Source of the DNA: Peptococcaceae bacterium UBA7185
GTDB lineage: Bacteria > Bacillota > Peptococcia > Peptococcales > Peptococcaceae
Assembly (NCBI GenBank): GCA_002491065.1
Contig: DKVF01000100.1
Location: 1-16,130 of the forward strand
Direction of reading: 5' to 3'
DNA: 16,130 bases
The notes beneath the pieces were generated by a model. The model saw only the letters and a program-made list of their open reading frames with translations, was not told where the DNA came from and made no database searches. A program made the position numbers and the translations under genes. Numbering within the stretch: position 1 is the first letter of the stretch; each line of letters begins with the position of its first letter. This document shows, in pieces, positions 7,285-14,819 of the stretch.

Positions 7285-7404
7285 ATGGAGGAAGGATTGG
7301 GAATAAGTGGGGGAACAATCGCACTGTTTTTCATCACATCCTATTTCATCATCAAATGGGCAGTATTTTCATATTTACATCAAAAATTTAACATTATCCT
7401 ATAA
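7285..7404 (+). CDS. Candidate 39-residue single-pass membrane protein
   Basis: I do not recognise a family. From the ATG at 7285 the frame reads 39 residues: a short start MEEGLGISGG, then a hydrophobic span TIALFFITSYFIIKWAVFSY of transmembrane length, then a basic tail LHQKFNIIL and TAA. A TTG at 7297 is an alternative start with GGAGG five bases upstream, giving 35 residues. An overlapping 16-codon frame with TTG start at 7256, behind a strong AAGGAG site, ends at 7306 and could be a coupled leader peptide. The stretch lies 120 bases after the lactate operon and before its terminator, so it may share the transcript. A chance frame is not excluded. Confidence 0.4.
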   Translation: MEEGLGISGGTIALFFITSYFIIKWAVFSYLHQKFNIIL

Positions 7405-7423
7405 AAATCGAGTACCAAAAGGC

Positions 7424-7457
7424 GGCGGTATGCAACTCCATTTAGAAGCATACCGCC
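7424..7457. terminator. Bidirectional terminator between the lactate operon and the pstS-like gene
   Basis: A perfect 10-bp GC-rich stem (7424-7433 with 7448-7457, loop of 14) lies between convergent genes. CTTTATT follows on the plus strand, and T residues follow close by on the minus strand. Both T-runs are modest. Apart from the small ORF at 7285, the rest of 7165-7556 holds nothing that I can support. Confidence 0.65.
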
Positions 7458-7556
7458 CTTTATTGCCCAAGCCTGTTTCTCACTCTGTATATGTTTCCTT
7501 CAAACTGAATACTGAATAGAGTCAAATCTATAAACCCCTTACTTCTTTTCTCTGAA

Positions 7557-8474
7557 TCAGCCCTGCACAGGAATATATCCTGCTTTCTCCATGGCTGCTT
7601 TTCCTTCAGCAGTCAAAATCCAATCCCGCAACCGTCTGGCTGGGCTGTCTTCCGCCTCGTCAGCACGAATCACGACATAATATTCATTGAGCAAGGGGTA
7701 ACTACCGTCGGCGATGGTTTGATCGCTGGGCAGAACGCCGTCAACAGCCAGCATGTTCAGCCCAGGCTGTTGATACATATAGCTGGCATAGTAAAATACC
7801 GAATAGCCCAGCGCATCGCCGGTATTGTTATAGCGGGCCAGTTCATCAATTAACATCCCCATCTCTGCCGGCTTCAGCTCCTGCGGTGCTGCCATAGGTG
7901 TTTCGTCCTTCATCAACAGCTTCATAAACAAGGACTGACTGCCGCTAGTTTCACCGCGTTGATAAGGTACAATAACCAAATCGTCGCCGCCTACTTCATT
8001 CCAATTGGTAATCTTTCCTGTATAAATGTCAATAAGCTGCTGTTGGCTCAAATTTTTTACCGGATTTTGCGCATTATTGATAAACACCAAGGCATCCCGC
8101 CCTATGGGCGTGATCTCCAAGGCAACGCCGGACTGTTCCACCAGCGCCTTAGTTTCCTCGGCGGCTTCATAGACCAACAAAATATCCGCTTCTCCATTGG
8201 TGATATTCTCCCAGGCCAACGGCGTTTTTTGACAGCTGGTCAGATTTTCCGCTTCCTCCACAGAGATGCCGCACACCTCTGCCATCACTTCCGCCATCAT
8301 CGGCAGATTCGCTGTAGAGCCATCCATTACGGGATAATCCTCCACAGAGAGCTGCAGGGATAGCCTTTCGGACTGCTGTCCATCTTCCTTTTCTGCTGGT
8401 TTCTCCCCGCAGCCGGTCAGACACAACACCGCCATTGCCGCCAAAAGCGACATCGCAACCCATTTTTTCTTCAT
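7557..8474 (-). CDS. PstS-like substrate-binding lipoprotein
   Basis: Extracytoplasmic binding protein of the PstS-like (PBP_like_2) family, probably for phosphate or a similar oxyanion. The 305-residue protein has a lipoprotein signal, MKKK followed by a hydrophobic stretch and lipobox LTGC with C22 as the anchored residue. Family motifs follow: DGST at 51-54 where PstS has its N-terminal ligand loop, GRDALVFI, IYTGKITNWNEVGG and QRGETSGSQ. The C-terminal part ends in a helix with WILTAEGKAAMEKAGY. GGGAGG precedes the ATG. No permease or ATPase genes (pstC, pstA, pstB) or phoU lie beside it, so it either serves a transporter elsewhere or acts as a sensor. The ligand is not provable from the sequence. 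Confidence 0.78.
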   Translation of the reverse strand: MKKKWVAMSLLAAMAVLCLTGCGEKPAEKEDGQQSERLSLQLSVEDYPVMDGSTANLPMMAEVMAEVCGISVEEAENLTSCQKTPLAWENITNGEADILLVYEAAEETKALVEQSGVALEITPIGRDALVFINNAQNPVKNLSQQQLIDIYTGKITNWNEVGGDDLVIVPYQRGETSGSQSLFMKLLMKDETPMAAPQELKPAEMGMLIDELARYNNTGDALGYSVFYYASYMYQQPGLNMLAVDGVLPSDQTIADGSYPLLNEYYVVIRADEAEDSPARRLRDWILTAEGKAAMEKAGYIPVQG

Positions 8475-8604
8475 TCTAAAAACCTCCCACGATTAAAATT
8501 TGTCAGGCTATCTTCCCAGCCATTGGTTAATTTTCGGGCCTATGCTGCCCAGAATCCTGTTTTGTCTATTTCATCTATATACTTATATAATACTCTAACT
8601 GCAA
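8475..8604 (-). promoter_or_regulatory. Probable promoter and leader of the pstS-like gene
   Basis: On the minus strand TTGCAG (8604-8599), a 17-base spacer and TATATA (8581-8576) form a moderate promoter that starts inside the T-run of the fakB terminator. The leader of about 95 bases can form two small hairpins (GGGC/GCCC at 8536-8550 and GGCT/AGCC at 8506-8521). I do not recognise a riboswitch class in it. Confidence 0.4.
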
Positions 8605-8663
8605 AAAAAATACAAATCAAGGGCTATGCACGATGTTCTCGCGCATAGCCCTTGATTTGTATT
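8603..8663 (-). terminator. Strong intrinsic terminator of the fakA-fakB operon
   Basis: A perfect 21-bp stem (8609-8629 with 8643-8663), extended by three more pairs after one mismatch, is followed on the minus strand by eight T residues. It lies 37 bases after the degV/fakB stop and should stop nearly all readthrough into the pstS-like gene. Confidence 0.92.
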
Positions 8664-8699
8664 ACACACTTTAATCTTATTCTAAAATGAAAACGGCAT

Positions 8700-9557
8700 T
8701 TACAGTTGGTAAAAAGCCATGCCCACAGCGCCCATGCCAATATGCGTACCGACAACGCTGCCAATCTGTAAATAAATAAATTCATCACAGTCCACATGCT
8801 CTTTCACACGTTCTACGATATATTCCGCTGTTTTTTTATTGTCACAGTATCCCATGGCACAGTACAATTTCTTAGAGGAATCTATCTTCTCCAAAAGAAT
8901 CTCTATCAAACGCTCCAGTGCCTTATTATCTTTGTTTCCCCGCACCTTGTCCTGTACATTAATCACACCGTCGGTAAAGCACAATACTGGCTTGATATTC
9001 AGTAAGGAGCCAAATAAATGGCTGGCCTTTCCAATTCGGCCGCCTTTGTGCAGATTATCCAAAGAATCCAACAGAAAATACAGGCGCTGCTTTTCCACGA
9101 TTTCACTCAACGACTGAATTATTGTGTCTGCGGAGCCACCCGCCTCCACCATCCGTGCTGCTGCAATCACCAAAAGGCCTAGGCCCATGGTAGCAATTTT
9201 GCTGTCAACGTTATGCACGGCAACTTCCTGCGCCACCAGGCCTGCCGCCAACACACTGCTCTGATAGGTACCACTCAGCGCAGTAGAAATATGAATAGAA
9301 ATAATGTGCTCCGCACCTTCTGCAGCCAATTGCCGATAAACATCTGCAAACACCGCTGGAGAGGGCTGGGAAGTAGTCGGCAATTCCTTGCTCGACTGCA
9401 AAAGCGCATAAAATTCCTCATTGGTGATATCAATTTTATCTTTATACGCTTTTCCGTCTGCAAAAACAGTCAGTGGCACTACTGTAATGCCGTAACGTTC
9501 CACCAGTTCCGGTGTCAGATCTGCTGTGCTATCTGTCACTATTCTGATTTTTGACAT
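8700..9557 (-). CDS. fakB: DegV-family fatty-acid-binding protein (FakB type)
   Basis: DegV proteins bind a fatty acid and present it to the kinase FakA, which makes acyl phosphate for phospholipid synthesis. The 285-residue protein has the family length and motifs: VTDSTADL at 7-14, TSQPSP near 62-67, STALSGTYQSS near 90-100 with the head-group-binding serine loop, DNLHKGGRIGK near 167-177 and the C-terminal THIGMGAVG. TAAAGGAGG precedes the ATG. It lies 36 bases downstream of the fakA-like gene on the same strand, which strongly supports the pairing. Organisms often carry several FakB paralogues with different chain preferences; which one this is cannot be read here. Confidence 0.9.
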   Translation of the reverse strand: MSKIRIVTDSTADLTPELVERYGITVVPLTVFADGKAYKDKIDITNEEFYALLQSSKELPTTSQPSPAVFADVYRQLAAEGAEHIISIHISTALSGTYQSSVLAAGLVAQEVAVHNVDSKIATMGLGLLVIAAARMVEAGGSADTIIQSLSEIVEKQRLYFLLDSLDNLHKGGRIGKASHLFGSLLNIKPVLCFTDGVINVQDKVRGNKDNKALERLIEILLEKIDSSKKLYCAMGYCDNKKTAEYIVERVKEHVDCDEFIYLQIGSVVGTHIGMGAVGMAFYQL

Positions 9558-9593
9558 TACGCTCCTCCTTTATCGGTCGCTTCTAAAAGAAGC

Positions 9594-11237
9594 CTATTCC
9601 ACCGAAATTAAATAAGAATATACAGCCTGTGCGCCATGATACAACTCAAACTCCAGCTCTGTATAAACTTCCTGCAAGGCTTCCAGCAATGCATCCGCAG
9701 CTTCAGGCTTCACATCTGCGCCGTAATATAAAGTTACCAGTTCTGCATCCTCTATATCCATCACTGCCAAAGTGTCCTTCACGAGCTGCTCCATGTCGTC
9801 GCCCACAGCCTTGATTTTGCCTTCTACGATGCCCAGCAGCTGCCCTTCCTTGATGGAGAACTCATCTATCGAGGTATCGCGCACGGCATAGGTCACTTCC
9901 GCAGAACGCACATAGGCCATGGAGCTGCGCATGGATTCTGCATTTTCTTCCAGCGTGCCTTCACTGTTATAGGCCATCAGCGCCGCAATGCCCTGGGGAA
10001 TGGTACGGCTGGCCACAACCTCCACCTGTGTCGCTTCGCTCAACTTGGCCGCCTGCTCTGCCGCCATGATAATATTTTTATTGTTGGGCAACAGTATCGC
10101 AGCATCGGTATTTACCCGTTCAATGGCTTTCATAAAGTCCTCTGTGCTGGGATTCATCGTCTGGCCGCCGGTGATGACATAGTCCACACCTAAGCTGTCA
10201 AAAATCTCGTTCAGCCCTTCTCCGGCACTCACGGCGATTACCGCCATCTGCTTATGCTCTGCCGCCCCGTCGGCTTCTGCGTCCGCTATACCAAAACGCT
10301 GACTCTGGGCTTTCATATTTTCAATTTTAATATCATTCAAATCGCCGTATTCGATAAAATACTCTAAGACCTTGCCTGGACGGTTGGTATGCACATGCAC
10401 CTTGGTAATTTCACCGGTACTCACAACCAACACGCAATCTCCCAAATCGCTGAGATAGGCTCTAGCTTCCTCCTCATCCACATGCCGCTCTTTGCTGTGC
10501 ACAATCAATTCTGTGCAATATTGGAAGGTAATCTGGTCGGGATGGATATGATATTCGGGATAATCATTCTCCACCACTTGCTCTGTCTTATTCTCCGCAG
10601 CAAAATCCAGCTGTCCCGTCAATCCGGTCAACATACCTTCTACAAAAGTCAGCAGACCCTTGGCTCCGGCGTCCACAACACCTGCCTGTTTCAACACTGG
10701 CAAAATTTCAGGCGTACGCTCCAAACTGCGATAGCCTTCTTCCAGATAGGCCTTCAAGCAGTCTTCAATGGTAAAGCTCTCCTGATACACCGCCGTTAAA
10801 TGCTCGCTGGCTTCGCGACACACTGTCAGAATAGTCCCTTCCATAGGTTTTACCACTGCTTTATAGGCCGCTTGTACACCACCTGCAAACCCTTCCACAA
10901 AGCTGTATGCATCGGCGTCATTCTCCTTTGTGATAAAAACTTTGGAAATACCTCCTAAAATTTGAGAAAGAATTACCCCGGAGTTACCTCGGGCGCCCAT
11001 CAGCGCACCATAGGCCATTTGCTCCGCCACCTTGCTCACGCTGATTTCTCCCTCGGGAATCTGCCCCAAAAAGCGCGCCACAGAATTCAAGGTAAGTGAC
11101 ATATTAGTCCCTGTATCGCCGTCCGGCACAGGAAACACATTCAAGCTATCAATTGATGCCTTATCTGCATTTAGTTTGCTGACTCCAGCCAAAACCATAT
11201 TCATAAACAAATTTCCATCAATATGTGTATAATCCAC
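9594..11237 (-). CDS. fakA: Fatty acid kinase catalytic subunit FakA (DAK2/DhaL-like)
   Basis: FakA phosphorylates fatty acids bound to FakB. The 547-residue protein begins with a DhaL-like kinase domain: the Mg-ATP aspartates lie in PDGDTGTN (38-45) and GARGNSG follows at 81-87. A middle domain has YCTELIV and KVHVHTN, matching the cysteine and HxH zinc ligands of the family. A C-terminal DegV-like domain starts near VIAVSAGEG and contains ITGGQTMNPST and LLPNNKNI. The start is GTG at 11237, with AGGAGGA about eight bases upstream; an in-frame TAG just before it excludes a longer form. The asp23-type gene often found before fakA is absent. Confidence 0.93.
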   Translation of the reverse strand: MDYTHIDGNLFMNMVLAGVSKLNADKASIDSLNVFPVPDGDTGTNMSLTLNSVARFLGQIPEGEISVSKVAEQMAYGALMGARGNSGVILSQILGGISKVFITKENDADAYSFVEGFAGGVQAAYKAVVKPMEGTILTVCREASEHLTAVYQESFTIEDCLKAYLEEGYRSLERTPEILPVLKQAGVVDAGAKGLLTFVEGMLTGLTGQLDFAAENKTEQVVENDYPEYHIHPDQITFQYCTELIVHSKERHVDEEEARAYLSDLGDCVLVVSTGEITKVHVHTNRPGKVLEYFIEYGDLNDIKIENMKAQSQRFGIADAEADGAAEHKQMAVIAVSAGEGLNEIFDSLGVDYVITGGQTMNPSTEDFMKAIERVNTDAAILLPNNKNIIMAAEQAAKLSEATQVEVVASRTIPQGIAALMAYNSEGTLEENAESMRSSMAYVRSAEVTYAVRDTSIDEFSIKEGQLLGIVEGKIKAVGDDMEQLVKDTLAVMDIEDAELVTLYYGADVKPEAADALLEALQEVYTELEFELYHGAQAVYSYLISVE

Positions 11238-11277
11238 TACAAGATCCTCCTCGTTTTACCGATAAGTCTATCTTATA

Positions 11278-11306
11278 ATCATACATCATTCTGGAGAACT
11301 TTGCAA
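11278..11306 (-). promoter_or_regulatory. Promoter of the fakA-fakB operon
   Basis: On the minus strand TTGCAA (11306-11301), a 17-base spacer and TATGAT (11283-11278) form a good promoter about 40 bases before the GTG start. It separates this operon from the upstream eis-like gene, after which I see no clear terminator. Confidence 0.65.
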
Positions 11307-11397
11307 TTTTATTCTCTAAATTCCCGAAAAATTTTTCTATACACATAATCAGAGCCACACGCTACCCTTTCATGAGGATACGATACTCTGGGCAATT

Positions 11398-12585
11398 TTA
11401 ATAGTACTCATTAATATAGTTGCTCTGCGGCGGCCATAGCTGTTGAAGCAACTGGAATGCCTGATCATCCTTTACCTGCAGCAGCTGCTGCCTCTTCAGC
11501 TGCGCTGCACTGCGCGCTCCCAGAACCAATTGGCTCAGCCCATCAATAGTGATGCGCACATCAGCACAGATTCCTCTCCGTGAAGCGACAGGTTGCACCC
11601 GTGCCCTGCCCTGCTGCACTTCCACAGAAAAGAAGCCGTGATTCCACCGGGCAAAATCATCTTTTACATAAAGTAAAAGCCTTCCATCTATTTGAGGATA
11701 CTGAATGCTTCTCAGACATTGGGCTACATCTACGATGCGGGCCATCAAAAAGGGATAGCGCACTGCTTTTTTCTTTTCCGCCGCCAGAGAAAACACCAGC
11801 TCGTCCTCATCGGGCAGCTCCAACCAGAGCAGCTGCTGCGCAGGCACAGCTTCCAGCAAAAAATGCAGCAATCCCGCCTTTGCCGCCGCATTGCACCAAG
11901 CCATCTCCCGGATGAAGATTTTGCCGCGTAGCGGTACCCACAGACAATAGCCCATTGCCTGTCCATCCTTCTCCAGTAGATAACATGCTGTATGCTCCAG
12001 CGCCGCGTCCTCCATCAAGAGCTGCCACTGCTGTATGGTGCGACACACTGCGCCATGATAGTGCTGCACAAACTGGTTGTAAATGGGCTGCAAAGCAGGA
12101 ATGGCCTCCAAAAGCTCCACTTGACGGATATGCCCCCACGAGTGCGCCGCGCAGCGCAACTCCTGTGGCTTAATTTCCATCTGCTGATGAAAATAACAAA
12201 AAGGCCAGCCATAACGATAATAGAACTGACCTTCAAAAGGCATCAATAAGCTGATGGCTTGCCCTCGTTCCCTTTGTGTCTGCAGGCATTCCAGCAACAG
12301 CCTGCTGGCACATCCTTGATTTCTGGCCTCAGGCAAGGTATCCACACCCACAATATATGCCGCCGGCACCTCCGCGCCCCGCAAAGCGATTGTATATGGA
12401 ATCATCTGCGCCGAGGCCAACAGGGTATCATCGGCAAAAATCCCCAGCGTATTCTCCTTCTGGTAATAGCGCTGAAAATACCACTCTACAAAAGCAGATG
12501 TATCATCAAAGCATTGCGTCCACAATGCCTGCACTTGCGCACCATCTTCCTCTTTTGCGAAACGACAGACTGCCTTGTCATGCAT
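11398..12585 (-). CDS. eis: Eis-like GNAT N-acetyltransferase
   Basis: A probable acetyl-CoA-dependent N-acetyltransferase of the Eis family, which has an active GNAT domain, a second degenerate GNAT domain and a C-terminal SCP2-like domain. The 395-residue length fits all three. The N-terminal GNAT shows the acetyl-CoA loop in VGVDTLPEARNQGCASRLL (about 79-97), then MPFEGQFYYRYGW, where Eis proteins carry the acid tyrosine. The C-terminal part includes VRITIDGLSQLVLG, typical of the SCP2-like domain. The chain ends in EYY; in Eis the C-terminal carboxylate takes part in catalysis. Its ATG overlaps the end of the DUF2156 gene. Known members acetylate aminoglycosides or proteins; the substrate here is unknown. 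Confidence 0.8.
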   Translation of the reverse strand: MHDKAVCRFAKEEDGAQVQALWTQCFDDTSAFVEWYFQRYYQKENTLGIFADDTLLASAQMIPYTIALRGAEVPAAYIVGVDTLPEARNQGCASRLLLECLQTQRERGQAISLLMPFEGQFYYRYGWPFCYFHQQMEIKPQELRCAAHSWGHIRQVELLEAIPALQPIYNQFVQHYHGAVCRTIQQWQLLMEDAALEHTACYLLEKDGQAMGYCLWVPLRGKIFIREMAWCNAAAKAGLLHFLLEAVPAQQLLWLELPDEDELVFSLAAEKKKAVRYPFLMARIVDVAQCLRSIQYPQIDGRLLLYVKDDFARWNHGFFSVEVQQGRARVQPVASRRGICADVRITIDGLSQLVLGARSAAQLKRQQLLQVKDDQAFQLLQQLWPPQSNYINEYY

Positions 12586-13489
12586 TTTTGAAAACTCCCT
12601 TGTATTTTTTCACTAATTGTACCGGCTGATAGGATAATTTCGCTTTGCGCAAGCCTTCGTCGCCGGTGTCCTCCTCGCGATTCACAAATTGCACATCCGG
12701 CCACGCATGCAATAAAAATTCCTGGTTGATCGCACCGTACAGCCCATTAATTAGGCCGTTAGCTTTTTCCACATGAATTACTACTGTATTGTCGTTGAGC
12801 ATCTCACCCATGGTGAATGCTTCAATTTGTCCCTGAATCCGAATCACAGCGCCTACATAGTCCAATTCCTCAAAAAAATCCAGAGCTTCACGGATCGCTT
12901 TCTTTTCACAAATCAATCCGTCGCTGAATTTGCCGCTGCATTCTTTTTGTTTACACCACAGATTAATATACTCCCATACTTCTTCACGCATATCGGCGGT
13001 AAGGGGCTCATAAACATAGTCGGGATAATTTTTGTGAAAAATGCTGAGATGATTCCGTTTGCTGTGATATTTGCGGCCCTTCAGCTCACGCAGATCTGCT
13101 CCGTTGTAGAGATAGTCCTCCAAATCCCGCTCCTCTTCAAATTCAAACATTCCAGGACAGGATTGCTCCAGCATGACGCGCAGCTCCTCGGTCACTGCCC
13201 GCAGCACCAGAGGTTTCCCCTGCTGTGCAAAGTATTCCCGCATTTGTAAAAGCACGCTCTGCACATCGTGCTGCGCGTAATCCCCATAAGGGGGCAAAAT
13301 CCAGCTTTCATCGCTTTGCCCCGGCTTGATCACCAAAAGACCGTCTATGACCGTCCACTGCACCGCATAGCAGTCACGCCATATAAATAAATTTGTAAAG
13401 GTACATTCGGAGTTTTGATATTGACCTTGCCGAAAATATTCATCAATTATCTTTTTGTCTTCTAATTTTAAGTCTTGAAATTCTATCAT
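12578..13489 (-). CDS. DUF2156 protein (phosphatidylglycerol lysyltransferase C-terminal-like)
   Basis: A 303-residue cytoplasmic protein resembling the C-terminal, double-GNAT-fold domain of MprF-type aminoacyl-phosphatidylglycerol synthases, but without membrane segments. Supporting stretches are CTFTNLFIWRD near 29-39, GRKYHSKRNHL near 137-147, YVGAVIRIQGQIEAFTMGE and VHVEKANG near 227-260, and VQFVNREEDTGDEGLRKAK near the C-terminus. Stand-alone members are widespread in anaerobic Bacillota and mostly uncharacterised. The ATG at 13489 has GTGAGGA upstream; a longer open frame to 13534 begins in the promoter region and is not used. Its stop overlaps the eis-like start by eight bases, so the two are probably translated together. 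Confidence 0.8.
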   Translation of the reverse strand: MIEFQDLKLEDKKIIDEYFRQGQYQNSECTFTNLFIWRDCYAVQWTVIDGLLVIKPGQSDESWILPPYGDYAQHDVQSVLLQMREYFAQQGKPLVLRAVTEELRVMLEQSCPGMFEFEEERDLEDYLYNGADLRELKGRKYHSKRNHLSIFHKNYPDYVYEPLTADMREEVWEYINLWCKQKECSGKFSDGLICEKKAIREALDFFEELDYVGAVIRIQGQIEAFTMGEMLNDNTVVIHVEKANGLINGLYGAINQEFLLHAWPDVQFVNREEDTGDEGLRKAKLSYQPVQLVKKYKGVFKNA

Positions 13490-13507
13490 TTTCCTCACCC
13501 AAATTAT

Positions 13508-13535
13508 ATTATACACAGAGTATGAAAAAAGCAAA
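13508..13535 (-). promoter_or_regulatory. Promoter of the DUF2156-eis operon
   Basis: A perfect -10 TATAAT (13513-13508, minus strand) lies about 20 bases before the start codon. The best -35 is TTTGCT (13535-13530) with a 16-base spacer. The -10 is strong and the -35 weak. Confidence 0.55.
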
Positions 13536-13612
13536 CCCTATTTTTACAGAGCTGTTTTTTCTGTCATATTGATTCTTCCATAAAACTGTTCTTTCCTTTT
13601 TTTCTACTTCAT

Positions 13613-13655
13613 TGTATGATAACAGATAGAGCCATAAAAAAAGGAGCGCTTCGTT
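13613..13655 (+). promoter_or_regulatory. Possible promoter and ribosome binding site of the ferredoxin-like gene
   Basis: TATGAT near 13613-13618 could be a -10, but no good -35 lies upstream in the T-rich stretch. AAAGGAG about nine bases before the ATG at 13656 is a clear ribosome binding site and supports that start. Divergent transcription from the DUF2156-eis promoter is likely. Confidence 0.35.
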
Positions 13656-14717
13656 ATGAACCAGAAATCTTATCACAAAGCCGACCATCTCACAATTATT
13701 TCTGCCAACTGTATCAATCGCATCAGTCCCTTGACCAGCTGCGCGATCTGTCAGCAGCTCTGTCCAGCACAGGCATTGACCTTCACCGAACAGCACTGGC
13801 AGGCTGTCGACTGCACACTTTGCGGCTTATGCGTTTCTGCCTGCCCCACCGGAACATTTCAGATTGATTATCCTGCTCTGCTTTCCCTGCCCAAAGAGGA
13901 GCCGCTACAGCTCTGCTGCGCGCGCAATCCTCTCGCGCCTGGGGAAGCGCTGCGTCTAAATTGCCTGCAGCAGCTTTCACCGCTGACAATATTGGAATTG
14001 TTATATCGCCACGGTCACATCACCCTTTACCTTACGCCTGCGCTGTGTCAGCAGTGCGCCCATCAGTGGTATGCCCTGGGGCTGCAGCAACAGCTGGCGC
14101 AATACCAAATTCCTTCAGAACGGCTGCAAATCATACTGCAGGAACCGCAGCCCACACAAGCCGAAAAAAATAATTCACGGCGCGCGCTGTTCCATGAACT
14201 TTTTCAGCGCACAGAAACCCAGTCAAAAAAGATGTTGACGCACAATTTCGAAACCCTAGCCGCCAATCCCCTTTTTGCAGGGGAAGAAACCCAAGAAGAA
14301 GCAGTGGTATTTCCCAGCCGTTTGCCCCTTTATGCATTCTATGCCAAAAAAGAGCTGCCGGTACATTCCGCAGAGACGTTGCCCTTTCGCGCCCTTTCCT
14401 GCCAAGCCTGCAATTTTTGCGGTGCCTGTGTGACTCTCTGTCCTACCCAGGCCCTGGCAATCACAACAACGGACGGCGACAGCAAGATTCCCCAAAAGGA
14501 ATTGCTGTTTCATCCTGAATTGTGTATCGGCTGCAATCTCTGCCAGCAAATCTGCATGCAGCACAAACTGCAATGGGAAGACTTCATGACTCAGCAGCAA
14601 TTTGTACAAACGCCCCACCGCCTTGCCCAAAGCAGCGAAAAAATTTGCAGTCAATGCGGCCACGCCTTTTATCAATGGCCGCCCAGCGATGACCAAATCT
14701 GCCCTTATTGTCGCTAA
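13656..14717 (+). CDS. Multi-cluster 4Fe-4S ferredoxin-like protein with C-terminal zinc ribbon
   Basis: A cytoplasmic iron-sulfur protein of 353 residues, probably an electron carrier or assembly partner of a redox enzyme; the exact role is unknown. An N-terminal ferredoxin pair has C19...C29-x2-C32-x3-C36-P, where the first ligand is displaced, and C53-x2-C56-x2-C59-x3-C63-P. A central domain (about 84-160) carries CC at 87-88, C103 and C131-x2-C134. A second ferredoxin pair has C252-x2-C255-x2-C258-x3-C262-P with an extra C249, and C290-x2-C293-x2-C296-x3-C300. The end is a zinc ribbon, C331-x2-C334 and C349-x2-C352. Proteins of this layout are often annotated only as 4Fe-4S ferredoxins. 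It is a single gene with neighbours on the opposite strand, so context does not name a partner. Confidence 0.8.
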   Translation: MNQKSYHKADHLTIISANCINRISPLTSCAICQQLCPAQALTFTEQHWQAVDCTLCGLCVSACPTGTFQIDYPALLSLPKEEPLQLCCARNPLAPGEALRLNCLQQLSPLTILELLYRHGHITLYLTPALCQQCAHQWYALGLQQQLAQYQIPSERLQIILQEPQPTQAEKNNSRRALFHELFQRTETQSKKMLTHNFETLAANPLFAGEETQEEAVVFPSRLPLYAFYAKKELPVHSAETLPFRALSCQACNFCGACVTLCPTQALAITTTDGDSKIPQKELLFHPELCIGCNLCQQICMQHKLQWEDFMTQQQFVQTPHRLAQSSEKICSQCGHAFYQWPPSDDQICPYCR

Positions 14718-14745
14718 ACAGACAAACGACGTTCGGCAAGAGAAA

Positions 14746-14798
14746 AGCTGCTGCATTGTGTCCTGCAAATCACACAATGCAACAGCTCTTTTATTTTT
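14746..14798. terminator. Bidirectional terminator between the ferredoxin-like gene and rlpA
   Basis: A 15-position stem (14746-14760 with 14773-14787) pairs fully except for one C-A mismatch. CTTTTATTTTT follows on the plus strand, and TTTTCTC follows on the minus strand. It lies between convergent genes and should serve both. Confidence 0.85.
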
Positions 14799-14819
14799 AG
14801 CAAATCCTCTATTATTTTC

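Noticed and set aside
7095..7519. Two plus-strand frames of 98 and 70 residues after lutC
   Set aside because: One starts inside lutC and both run through non-coding sequence; the second crosses the terminator. Composition is not protein-like.
8475..8575. Riboswitch in the leader of the pstS-like gene
   Set aside because: Two small hairpins are visible but I could not match any known class and there is no terminator or sequestered start.
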